Shown here: one piece after another, positions 14,123 through 21,043 of the stretch
How the letters are laid out: the number at the start of each line of letters is the position of its first letter
Position numbering within the stretch: the stretch's first letter is position 1
Made by a program: the position numbers and the translations under genes
NCBI GenBank assembly: GCA_002423705.1
Contig: DINW01000031.1
Location: forward strand, 1-21,782
Reading direction: 5' to 3'
Source of the DNA: Clostridium sp. UBA5530
GTDB taxonomy: Bacteria > Bacillota > Clostridia > Clostridiales > Clostridiaceae
DNA length: 21,782 nucleotides
Notes under the pieces: model-generated
Told to the model about the DNA's origin: nothing
The model's database searches: none
Seen by the model: the letters and a program-made list of their open reading frames with translations, nothing else

Positions 14123-16069
14123 ATGATAAAAACGATAACTTTAAAGAGTTTACACTTAAAAAATTTTAAAGGCATAAAGGAAATGGACATAAATTTTTCA
14201 AAGTCTACAAGCATATTTGGAGAAAATGCAACAGGTAAAACAACTATAGCAGATGCTTTCATGTGGTTGTTGTTTGATAAGGACAGTAAGGATAGGACAA
14301 GCTTTGAGATTAAAACATTAGATAAGGGTAACAATGTACTTCATGGATTAGATCATGAAGTAACAGGAGTTCTAAACATAGTTGGAAGGGATATGACACT
14401 TTCAAAAATTTATAAAGAAAAATGGATTAAAAGAAGGGGTGAGGCTGAAAGAGAACTTACTGGACATGAAACCTTATATAGTATTGATGATGTTCCAGTA
14501 AAAAAGAAAGAGTACCAGGAAACAATAAATAATATCATAAATGAAACTCTATTTAAGCTTATAACTAATCCTCTTTATTTTAGTACTAATATGAAGTGGC
14601 AGGATAGAAGGGCCGCTCTACTAGATATAATTGGAGACATTACAGACGAAAAAGTTATTAATTATAAGGGCGATTTAGAACCGCTATTGAAACTTTTAAA
14701 AGACACAGATATAGATACACTTAAAAAGAGTATACAAGCTAAGAAAAGAAGGTTAAATGAGGAAATTAAATCTATCCCTTACAGGGTAGATGAATGCAAC
14801 AATTCTATAAAAGAAGTTGATTTTGAAGCTTTGGAGTTTGAAAAAAGAGGAATAGTATCTGGAATTAAATCTTTAGAAGAGCAACTACTAGATAGAAGCA
14901 AAGTTAATGAAGATATTTTAAAAGAAAAAGATAAATTATATTCTCTTAAATCTAAATTGAAGGATATGGAGTATGAGGCAAGCATGGACGTTGATAAGCC
15001 TAAGAGAGAACTAGAAAAGAAACTTAATGATTTAAGAAGAGATATTGGGCAAATAGAGAGTTCTGTAAAGAACTTTAAAATAAATAAACAATACACTGAA
15101 AATGATATTGGACATTATAAAACATTATGCGATGAAACTAGAATAGAGTGGTTTAAAGAAAATAAAAAAACTTTTGAATTTGATGAAAGTAATTGTATTT
15201 GTCCAACTTGTAAAAAACCATTTGATTCAGGAGATATAGAAAATAAAAAACATGAACTAGAGGGAAACTTTAATTCTAACAAAGCTAAAGTATTAAAAGA
15301 TATTCAAGATAAAGGCAAAAGTTATAAAACATTATCAGAAAAGCACCAGGGAAAATTAAACGCAATTAATTCTAATATAGAAGCTTCAAACAGAGATTTA
15401 GAAAAGTTAAAAGCAACAGAATTAGAACTACAAGAGCAGATTAATAATTTTGTGGCTAAGGACCCACTGATAGACGATGGGAAATATCAAGAATTAAGCA
15501 TAATGGTAAAAGAACTAGAGAAGAAATTGCAACAACCAATCACAATTAATAGTCAAGCCCATGAACTTAAAGAAAGAAAATCTAAGTTAGAAATTCAACT
15601 TGAAGAAGTCAATCAAGAATTAGCGTATAAAAAACAAAATGAAGAACTTAGAGTAAGAATACAGGAACTTCAAAGTGAAGAAAAGAAACTAGCTCAACAA
15701 ATAGCAGCACTTGAGGGTCAAGAGTTTTTTTGCGAGGAGTTTATAAAAACAAAAGTTGAATTATTGGAAACCAGTATAAACTCTAAATTCAAGTACGTGT
15801 CATTTAAGTTATTTAGCACGCAAGTTAACGGTGGGCTGGATGAAACATGTGAGGCTTTAATTAATGGGGTACCATTCTCTAATACTAATACTGCAAGCCA
15901 AATAAATGCAGGATTAGATATTATAAATGCACTTTCAAACCATTATGGGGTGCAAGCGCCAATTTTTATAGATAACAGGGAATCAGTTAATCAATTGATA
16001 GAAACTAATTCGCAAGTTATAAATCTTATTGTTAGTCAAGACAAAAATTTAAGAGTGGAGGGAATGTAA
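14123..16069 (+). CDS. SbcC/Rad50-like ATPase with coiled coil and zinc hook
   Basis: The 648-aa protein has the RecF/RecN/SMC/Rad50 layout. The N-terminus is LKSLHLKNFKGIKEMDINF with Walker A GENATGKTT (33-41) and the family's FMWLLFDKD. A long charged coiled coil (about 200-345 and 375-560) is split by a zinc hook CPTC at 360-363. A C-terminal ABC half has signature-like INAGLDIINAL and the Walker B segment APIFIDNRES (about 612-620). This C-terminus is odd: the usual acidic pair after the Asp reads N-R-E, and the H-loop position reads VSQD with no His. It is half the length of cellular SbcC. No SbcD nuclease is nearby; RecT and an MBL-fold protein follow directly. Confidence 0.9.
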   Translation: MIKTITLKSLHLKNFKGIKEMDINFSKSTSIFGENATGKTTIADAFMWLLFDKDSKDRTSFEIKTLDKGNNVLHGLDHEVTGVLNIVGRDMTLSKIYKEKWIKRRGEAERELTGHETLYSIDDVPVKKKEYQETINNIINETLFKLITNPLYFSTNMKWQDRRAALLDIIGDITDEKVINYKGDLEPLLKLLKDTDIDTLKKSIQAKKRRLNEEIKSIPYRVDECNNSIKEVDFEALEFEKRGIVSGIKSLEEQLLDRSKVNEDILKEKDKLYSLKSKLKDMEYEASMDVDKPKRELEKKLNDLRRDIGQIESSVKNFKINKQYTENDIGHYKTLCDETRIEWFKENKKTFEFDESNCICPTCKKPFDSGDIENKKHELEGNFNSNKAKVLKDIQDKGKSYKTLSEKHQGKLNAINSNIEASNRDLEKLKATELELQEQINNFVAKDPLIDDGKYQELSIMVKELEKKLQQPITINSQAHELKERKSKLEIQLEEVNQELAYKKQNEELRVRIQELQSEEKKLAQQIAALEGQEFFCEEFIKTKVELLETSINSKFKYVSFKLFSTQVNGGLDETCEALINGVPFSNTNTASQINAGLDIINALSNHYGVQAPIFIDNRESVNQLIETNSQVINLIVSQDKNLRVEGM

Positions 16070-16071
16070 GA

Positions 16072-16989
16072 ATGGAGAATAAAGCAGTAGCAACTACACA
16101 AGAGAGAAATATAACAGATAAGGTCCTTAGTAGAGTTAAAAATCTTGAGGGGAAGGGGGAATTAAAGATTCCACCAAATTATAGTCCAGAGAATGCACTT
16201 AAGAGCGCATACTTAATGCTTGCAGAAACACTAGATAAGGATAAAAAACCAGTTTTGCAAAGTTGTAGTGAAGCAAGTATAGCAAATGCACTTTTAGATA
16301 TGGTTATACAAGGGTTAACTCCAGCCAAAAAGCAGTGTTATTTTGTTGCGTATGGAAGCAAATTGCAGCTTATGAGGAGTTATATGGGAACTGTGGCAGT
16401 TACTAAAAGGCTTAAAGGAATTAAAGATGTCAAGGCATACTGCGTATACGAAAGTGATGAATTTGAACAAGAATATGACGTAAATACAGCAACACTTAAA
16501 ATAGCTAAATTTAATCCTAAATTTGAAAATATAGATTTGAATAAAATCAAGGGAGCATTCGCAGTAATAGTAGGCGATGATGGCCCTATTCATACAGAAG
16601 TAATGAATATAAGCCAAATAAAAAATTCATGGAATCAAGGATACGCAAAAGGGAAGTCTGGGGCACATACAAATTTTACTGATGAAATGGCGAAGAAAAC
16701 TGTAATTAATAGAGCTTGCAAGATGTTTGCTAACACAAGTGATGATAGTGATTTACTTATAGAATCTTTTAATAATAGCGATGAAAGAGTTTATGATGAT
16801 AAAGACTTAGTGAATGATGTTGAGTATGAAGTTAAGGAAGAAATTAAAGAAAAAGCTAATTCAAAACCTATAGATATAAAACCTCCTGTAGAAGATAAGG
16901 CAGATAAGGGAAATAGCAAGGTAATAGATATTGAACCTAACGAAGTTAAGGAAGTACAGCAAACTGTTATAGAAGGGCCAGGATTCTAA
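16072..16989 (+). CDS. recT: RecT-family single-strand annealing protein
   Basis: The 305-aa protein matches the RecT family, which anneals complementary single strands during phage recombination. Seen are the conserved central region (PENALKSAYLMLAE, NALLDMVIQGLTPAKKQCYFVAYGSKLQLMRSYMGTVAVTKR, KGAFAVI, DEMAKKTVINRACK) and an acidic, Pro/Lys-rich tail after about residue 235 (EVKEEIKEKA..., two DIKP/DIEP-like repeats). The tail may bind SSB or a partner nuclease. It starts two nt after the ATPase gene and ends one nt before the MBL gene, so the three form one tight block. In other phages RecT pairs with RecE or a YqaJ exonuclease, neither of which is present here. Confidence 0.95.
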   Translation: MENKAVATTQERNITDKVLSRVKNLEGKGELKIPPNYSPENALKSAYLMLAETLDKDKKPVLQSCSEASIANALLDMVIQGLTPAKKQCYFVAYGSKLQLMRSYMGTVAVTKRLKGIKDVKAYCVYESDEFEQEYDVNTATLKIAKFNPKFENIDLNKIKGAFAVIVGDDGPIHTEVMNISQIKNSWNQGYAKGKSGAHTNFTDEMAKKTVINRACKMFANTSDDSDLLIESFNNSDERVYDDKDLVNDVEYEVKEEIKEKANSKPIDIKPPVEDKADKGNSKVIDIEPNEVKEVQQTVIEGPGF

Positions 16990-16990
16990 G

Positions 16991-17701
16991 ATGAAGTTAA
17001 AAGTATTTGGGAGTGGTAGTAGTGGAAACTGCTATCTACTCCAAGGGGAAAAGGAAACTTTAATTATAGAATGTGGGCTACCTTATAAAACTATCCTAAA
17101 AGGCTTGAATTTTGACTTAAGTAATGTTGTAGGGTGTTTAATCTCACATGAACATAAAGACCACTGTAAGTCATCACAGGATTTAATTAATAATGGAATA
17201 GATATTTATAGCAGCAAAGGAACATTTGAAGCTATAGAAATAGGCGGATATAGAACAAACATTATTGAAAGTCAAAAAACAATTAAGATAGGAAATTTTA
17301 TTGTATTACCTTTTACAACTGAACATGATGCAGCAGAACCATTAGGGTTTTTAGTACAACATTTAGAAATGGGCCAGTTACTTTTCATTACAGATAGTTA
17401 TTACTGTCAATATAAATTTCAAGATGTAGATCACGTTTTAATTGAATGTAACTACAGTAATGAGATATTAAATCAAAAAGAATTGCCTTTAAGCCTTAAG
17501 ACTAGAATTATTAAAAGTCATTTTGAATTAGAAAACGTGAAGGAATTTTTAAGAAAAACAAATTTAGAAATAACCAAAGAAATAGTCTTAATACATTTAT
17601 CGGATGGTAATAGCGATTCAGAGAAATTTAAAATAGAGGTAGAAAAAGTAACTGGTAAACCTACCTATGTAGCAGATAAAGGATTGGAAATAGACTTGTA
17701 A
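16991..17701 (+). CDS. Metallo-beta-lactamase-fold hydrolase (YycJ-like), possible phage nuclease
   Basis: The 236-aa protein has the MBL-fold metal site: HEHKDH at 53-58, a second His in TEHDAAEPLG (about 115-121), Asp in LLFITDSYY, and later His in KSHFELENV and VLIHLSDGNSD. The N-terminus GSGSSGNCYLLQ is typical of the YycJ/WalJ group, whose members are single-strand exonucleases in DNA repair. It is encoded one nt after recT with no good own RBS, implying coupling. Its place beside an annealase and a Rad50-like ATPase, where an exonuclease is expected, suggests it is the resecting nuclease. The Asp normally in the LIIDAG position is Glu (IIECG). The nuclease role is inference. Confidence 0.85.
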   Translation: MKLKVFGSGSSGNCYLLQGEKETLIIECGLPYKTILKGLNFDLSNVVGCLISHEHKDHCKSSQDLINNGIDIYSSKGTFEAIEIGGYRTNIIESQKTIKIGNFIVLPFTTEHDAAEPLGFLVQHLEMGQLLFITDSYYCQYKFQDVDHVLIECNYSNEILNQKELPLSLKTRIIKSHFELENVKEFLRKTNLEITKEIVLIHLSDGNSDSEKFKIEVEKVTGKPTYVADKGLEIDL

Positions 17702-17713
17702 GGAGGGGTAACA

Positions 17714-17911
17714 ATGTATATGACTAATAAAGCCAGTAATATATGCAGTTTAATAGAAGAGCATGACCTTGAAATGCAGGAAAGGTTAAACAATAAGACT
17801 ATTGCTCTAGAGAGTGCTAAAGAGGGCATTAGGAAGGTTTTAAGCATGTATGGAACAATAGAAGGAAGAAATATATTGACCCGAATTATAGACGAGGGAG
17901 ACCCTCTATAG
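17714..17911 (+). CDS. Small phage protein, 65 aa, function unknown
   Basis: ATG 17714 follows AAGGAGGGGTAACA; an in-frame ATG lies six nt later. The product is acidic and helical (SLIEEHDLEMQERLNNKTIALESAKEGIRKVLSMYG), without Cys clusters beyond one Cys and without a membrane segment. It sits between the recombination and replication modules, 11 nt before the initiator gene, which has its own GGAGG. No family is recognised. Confidence 0.65.
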   Translation: MYMTNKASNICSLIEEHDLEMQERLNNKTIALESAKEGIRKVLSMYGTIEGRNILTRIIDEGDPL

Positions 17912-17922
17912 GAGGATTTAAG

Positions 17923-18768
17923 ATGGCAGGAGAAGGAAAGGACAAAGGATGGGTAAGTCTTTATAGAAGTATACAGGACCATTGGTTGTGGCAGGAGAAG
18001 CCTTTCAGCAAAGGACAGGCATGGATGGACCTTCTCTTGCTTGCTAACCATAAAGACAATAAATTTTTGTTAGGGAATGAACTTATCAAGGTTGAAAAAG
18101 GAAGTTTTATAACATCACAAAAGAAATTAATGCAAAGATGGGGTTGGGGATCTGAAAAGACAAGAACATTTTTGAAACTCTTAGATTCTGATGGAATGAT
18201 AAGATTTGAAGCCAATAAGAAAAGAACTACCATAACAATAGTACACTATGATAGCTATCAAAATCAGAATGGTTCAAACCCATATAACTCAAGGGATAGC
18301 GAGGAGTGTCAGAATGAAAACAGAACGTCGGCAGAACGTCAGCAGAACGATAGCAGAACGTCAGCAGAAACAAACAATAATGATAATAATGATAATAATA
18401 GTAGTTGTAGTAGTAGAGAACTTCAAGGAGTAATTAATTGTTATTGTGATAGGTCCTTAATATTGGAATCTAATATAAATACTGTAGAGATTCAAACTAT
18501 GATTAATCTCCTAGAAGAAATACCTATAGACACTATAAAAAAAGGTATAGATGAAGCATTTAAAAATTTCATTCCTAAGTTTAAAGGGGATAAAATAAAA
18601 TCCTTTAAGTATTGTGAACCAGTAATAAGGAACTTGTGGGCTAAGTCTCAGATAAAAGAAGGTGAAGATAGTGGACAATATAAACCAGATAATTCAAAGG
18701 ATAAAGGCAAATACAATTTCAATAGACCATACACAGGACCAGTCCACCAAGGAGAAATTGACTTCTAA
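17923..18768 (+). CDS. DnaD-like phage replication initiator
   Basis: The 281-aa protein probably recognises the phage origin and recruits the helicase loader encoded next. Residues 1-110 form a winged-helix domain typical of phage DnaD-like initiators (GWVSLYRSIQDHWLWQEKPFSKGQAWMDLLLLANH, then GSFITSQKKLMQRWGWGSEKTRTFLKLLDSDGMI). Residues about 118-165 are a low-complexity linker rich in Asn, Asp, Ser, Arg and Glu. Residues about 165-250 are a helical DnaD/DnaB-like C-terminal domain ending FKYCEPVIRNLWAK. The linker DNA carries the 11-bp repeat array described separately. RBS is GGAGG 10 nt before the ATG. Its 3' end overlaps the loader gene by about 100 nt. Confidence 0.85.
   Translation: MAGEGKDKGWVSLYRSIQDHWLWQEKPFSKGQAWMDLLLLANHKDNKFLLGNELIKVEKGSFITSQKKLMQRWGWGSEKTRTFLKLLDSDGMIRFEANKKRTTITIVHYDSYQNQNGSNPYNSRDSEECQNENRTSAERQQNDSRTSAETNNNDNNDNNSSCSSRELQGVINCYCDRSLILESNINTVEIQTMINLLEEIPIDTIKKGIDEAFKNFIPKFKGDKIKSFKYCEPVIRNLWAKSQIKEGEDSGQYKPDNSKDKGKYNFNRPYTGPVHQGEIDF
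18310..18417 (+). repeat. Six 11-bp iterons plus A+T-rich tract: candidate phage origin inside the initiator gene
   Basis: Units starting at 18310, 18321, 18332, 18343, 18354 and 18365 fit the consensus CAGAACGTCAG. Units 2-5 all begin CAGAACG, unit 1 reads CAGAATG and unit 6 CAGAAAC. The 11-nt period is not a multiple of three, so the encoded residues do not repeat, which points to selection on DNA. The period is about one helical turn, so all sites face one side. Immediately downstream (18369-18417) is an A+T-rich tract of AAT/GAT/AGT trinucleotides that could be the unwinding element. Origins inside the initiator gene, with iterons then an A+T-rich segment, are known from lambda O. Confidence 0.7.
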
Positions 18769-19465
18769 GTGTGAATGTGGTGGAACTGGATGGGTAGTTG
18801 ATAAAAAAACTAATACTTATACAAGATGTAAGTGTTATGAAATAGACAGAATGAATAATCTTTGGAAACAATATGGTATGGATCCTCAGGAAATAAAAAA
18901 ATTAAATGAATATAGGCCTATGGATTATGTACAAGAATCTGCAAGAGACAAAGCTATAAATTATATAACTGGTTTTGAGAAAATTAAAAAGACTAGAGAA
19001 AATGGTTTTGGATTGTTTGGCCAACCAGGTGCGGGGAAAACACACATTATAAACTCAATAGGAGCTGCTTTAATCAATAAAGGTATAGAGACTATATATA
19101 TGCCTTATCTTGAAGCTATAAGGGAGCTTAAGGCTAATGCAATGGATGATGAATACTATATTAAACTATCTTCCAGATATCAAATGGCTAAGGTGCTAAT
19201 AATAGATGATTTATTTAAGGACAAATTTAAAAGTGGCAGATTAGTTGGACAACTCACAGAGGCTGATATGAAACATTTATATCCAATAATTAATTATAGA
19301 TATTTAAATCATCTTCCTACATTGATTAGTACCGAGGCAACCCCTGAAACACTAGCTAGTTTAGATGAAGCACTAGCAGGAAGAATATTAGAAACTTGTG
19401 GGGACAATATAACAATATTTGAAGGTAGTAAGTATAACTATAGAATGAGAAAGTTTATGAGATAG
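18671..19465 (+). CDS. DnaC-like replicative helicase loader (AAA+ ATPase)
   Basis: The protein (264 aa from GTG 18671) probably loads the host replicative helicase at the phage origin. It has an N-terminal CxC...CxC cluster (CECGG...CKCYE, residues about 34-55) as in phage DnaC-like loaders, Walker A GQPGAGKT (about 117-124), Walker B VLIIDDLF (about 175-182), and a sensor/Arg-finger region (LISTEATPETL...ALAGRILETCG). The start is uncertain. GTG 18671 has AAGGTG six nt upstream, GTG 18662 has a weak site, and TTG 18758 has AAGGAG only three nt away. All overlap the initiator gene, so coupling is likely. Confidence 0.9.
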   Translation: MDNINQIIQRIKANTISIDHTQDQSTKEKLTSKCECGGTGWVVDKKTNTYTRCKCYEIDRMNNLWKQYGMDPQEIKKLNEYRPMDYVQESARDKAINYITGFEKIKKTRENGFGLFGQPGAGKTHIINSIGAALINKGIETIYMPYLEAIRELKANAMDDEYYIKLSSRYQMAKVLIIDDLFKDKFKSGRLVGQLTEADMKHLYPIINYRYLNHLPTLISTEATPETLASLDEALAGRILETCGDNITIFEGSKYNYRMRKFMR

Positions 19466-19572
19466 GGGACAAGCCATTAGACAGGCTTTTAAAGACACTT
19501 AGAACATACAAGGGCAAATACTATAGGGAAGATGTAATAAGAGCTTGTATGGGCGGGAAATTACTAATTTAG
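19444..19572 (+). pseudogene. Open frame of 42 codons with protein-like composition but no start codon
   Basis: A frame -1 to the loader gene is open from 19444 to a TAG at 19570. It would encode a charged segment including DKPLDRLLKTLRTYKGKY, with an AT-rich yet non-random codon pattern, before the RBS of the next gene. The only ATG is near its end (CMGGKLLI), and there is no GTG or TTG at the front. It may be a small gene that lost its start, or a -1 frameshift extension of the loader. No convincing slippery heptamer is seen. Confidence 0.3.
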
Positions 19573-19600
19573 GAGGTAAATATGAATATTAAAAAATTTA
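19569..19600 (+). repeat. 32-nt start cassette repeated at 19950-19981
   Basis: The segment covering the last bases of the previous frame, TAG, AGGAGGTAAAT, the ATG and the first seven codons or so is repeated at 19950-19981 with two mismatches (30 of 32 identical). Both copies are RBS plus gene start of two adjacent genes whose proteins then differ. It looks like a copied or recombined translation-start cassette. Confidence 0.7.
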
Positions 19601-19953
19601 ATTTTAAAGAAGTAATTATAAACATAAAAGAAGGGGAGGTTTGGGAAAACTCAAATAAAGAAATAAGAACTAATATACATGGAGATATATTTATTGAAGG
19701 CAAAAGAGGTAATAATCTTATAACAGTTATTGAAAAAGAAGATTTATTTACATTACAGTATAAAGAAGTTCCTGTTTTAGAAGCTATGGAAGCTTTTGAT
19801 AAAGAAGGAAAGACTATATATTGCGTTTATAAAGGGTATAAAGAAGATAAAGAATATATAGAAACTTATATACCAGAAGAGGATAATTCACTTGGCGAAA
19901 ATGACCTTACCCCATATATGATTATAAATGGAAAATGGTATATAAAAGATTAG
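19582..19953 (+). CDS. Phage protein of unknown function, 123 aa
   Basis: ATG 19582 follows TAGGAGGTAAAT. The product is rich in Glu, Lys, Ile and Tyr and likely beta-rich. Two parts are visible: an N-terminal segment (VIINIKEGEVWENSNKEIRTNIHGDIFIEG) and a C-terminal one (VPVLEAMEAFDKEGKTIYCVYKGY...PYMIINGKWYIKD). The EAMEAF-(x)-EGKTIYC element followed later by a W-x-x-K/D end recurs in small Firmicute phage proteins and in part of the 140-aa protein downstream, so the two may share an ancestor. Function unknown. Its start region is almost identical to that of the next gene. Confidence 0.65.
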   Translation: MNIKKFNFKEVIINIKEGEVWENSNKEIRTNIHGDIFIEGKRGNNLITVIEKEDLFTLQYKEVPVLEAMEAFDKEGKTIYCVYKGYKEDKEYIETYIPEEDNSLGENDLTPYMIINGKWYIKD

Positions 19954-19962
19954 GAGGTAAAT

Positions 19963-20403
19963 ATGGATATTAAAGAATTTAAAGAATATTGTAAGACTGT
20001 TACGAGAGAAGAATTTTTAAATAATAGCTATGGAGCCGTTCAGTATGAATATGAAGTTGAATGTCCTAGTGATGTTGATTTGGTCAACAATTGTAATGGA
20101 GGCTGTATGGAATGTTGGTACAATGCTACTAAAGATATTAAATTCAAAAATGATAATCTAGTAGAATTCAAAAATATAGATTTAACAAATGTAAGTATAG
20201 AAGAACAGAGAAATAAAGTTATAGAAGAAGACGCGGAATTTTGGGAGAGTTTATTACAAGGCGACAACGAACACATGAAAGAAGAGTTCTGCGATACTGT
20301 CCAAGCTAGACTAGGAATATTACAAAAGTTAGGCATAGAAGCAGAAGAAGTAATGGAATATTGGGGAAATCATTTAGCAAAATTAGAAAATAGGCCAAGA
20401 TAG
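19963..20403 (+). CDS. MazG-like phage protein with N-terminal Cys cluster, 146 aa
   Basis: The C-terminal half looks like an all-alpha MazG/NTP-pyrophosphohydrolase helix bundle: VIEEDAEFWESLLQGDNEHMKEEFCDTVQARLGILQKLGI carries an acidic E-E-x-x-E/F helix and a paired E-x-x-D helix (EEFCDTVQ), the usual Mg2+ ligands. Such enzymes hydrolyse nucleoside triphosphates and clean or adjust pools. The N-terminal half has Cys residues in CPSDVDLVNNCNGGCMECW, which may bind metal, a feature not usual in MazG. The start cassette copies that of the upstream gene. The fold call is by pattern and of moderate strength; the Cys cluster could also be structural only. Confidence 0.55.
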   Translation: MDIKEFKEYCKTVTREEFLNNSYGAVQYEYEVECPSDVDLVNNCNGGCMECWYNATKDIKFKNDNLVEFKNIDLTNVSIEEQRNKVIEEDAEFWESLLQGDNEHMKEEFCDTVQARLGILQKLGIEAEEVMEYWGNHLAKLENRPR

Positions 20404-20414
20404 GAGGGGTAAAA

Positions 20415-20600
20415 ATGCATTTGAAATTAAAAGATATTTTAAAATATATTAATATATACCAACCCCTTAAATTAGCTAGTAACAATGGTGAAATTTTTTA
20501 CCCTAGTTATGCAGAATTATATCAGTTCCAAGAAGATGAAGTATTAAATATATCGGCAGAAAATGAAATACTTAAAATAACTATAAGAATGGTTGATTAA
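20415..20600 (+). CDS. Small phage protein, 61 aa, function unknown
   Basis: ATG 20415 follows AGGAGGGGTAAAA. The product starts MHLKLKDILKYI and seems to be mixed alpha/beta (LKLASNNGEIFYPSYAELYQFQEDEVLNISAENEILKITIRM). No motif, Cys or membrane segment is seen. It is 15 nt before the next gene in the same operon. The family is not recognised. Confidence 0.6.
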   Translation: MHLKLKDILKYINIYQPLKLASNNGEIFYPSYAELYQFQEDEVLNISAENEILKITIRMVD

Positions 20601-20615
20601 TTAAGGAGGGATAAA

Positions 20616-21038
20616 ATGAAAACTTATAAAACATGGGAAGTTATTAAAATGTTAAATGAAAATAAGAATATGCAATTTACACGACCACAATGGATAGGTA
20701 CAAAAATAACGTATATTAAAACCAAAGAAAAAGAAGGTATTGGGTTCACAGAAGAAGGTAATTTTTGGGATAGAGTGGAAAACCAAAAGACAAGATTTGA
20801 AATAGGGACATATATGTTGTACGATGATTGGATTTTAGTACAACAACCAGTGGATTTTATGACAGCAGTTAAAAGCGGAAAATGGATAAGAGTAGAGCAT
20901 GAATTATTAAGAACTTATACAGTATATAAAGATTATAGTGATATAAAATATTTACTTGATTTATTAGTAGATATTTTTGACGAAAAAGAAATAAGAAAAG
21001 TTTTAACGGAAGGTAAATTTTATATAGAGGAGGAGTAA
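20616..21038 (+). CDS. Phage protein of unknown function, 140 aa, two short similar modules
   Basis: ATG 20616 follows AAGGAGGGATAAA. Residues 5-77 run TWEVIKMLNENKNMQFTRPQWIG ... YDDWILVQQ, and a second module begins at about 79 (VDFMTAVKSGKWIRVEHELL). The layout 'F/W-x-x-(A/I)-x-x-L-x-x-(G/N)K, then W, ending DDW' is weakly like the DUF2829/Tad2-type phage fold, whose characterised members sequester a Thoeris signal. The resemblance is too weak to assign that function. The C-terminus is acidic and helical (YLLDLLVDIFDEKEIRKVL). It is five nt before the ssb gene. Confidence 0.6.
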   Translation: MKTYKTWEVIKMLNENKNMQFTRPQWIGTKITYIKTKEKEGIGFTEEGNFWDRVENQKTRFEIGTYMLYDDWILVQQPVDFMTAVKSGKWIRVEHELLRTYTVYKDYSDIKYLLDLLVDIFDEKEIRKVLTEGKFYIEEE

Positions 21039-21043
21039 TAAAA

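Noticed and set aside
16315..16617. Antisense frame of 100 aa within recT
   Set aside because: It is a shadow of the recT codons with no RBS; similar antisense frames within metK, recD2, the SbcC-like gene and ssb are rejected for the same reason.
18310..18375. CRISPR array
   Set aside because: Units are 11 bp and directly adjacent, with no spacers and no cas genes; iterons explain them better.
18248..18433. Alternative-frame ORF of 61 codons inside the initiator gene
   Set aside because: It is open because of the repeat array and trinucleotide tract, has no RBS, and encodes runs of Ile and Val.
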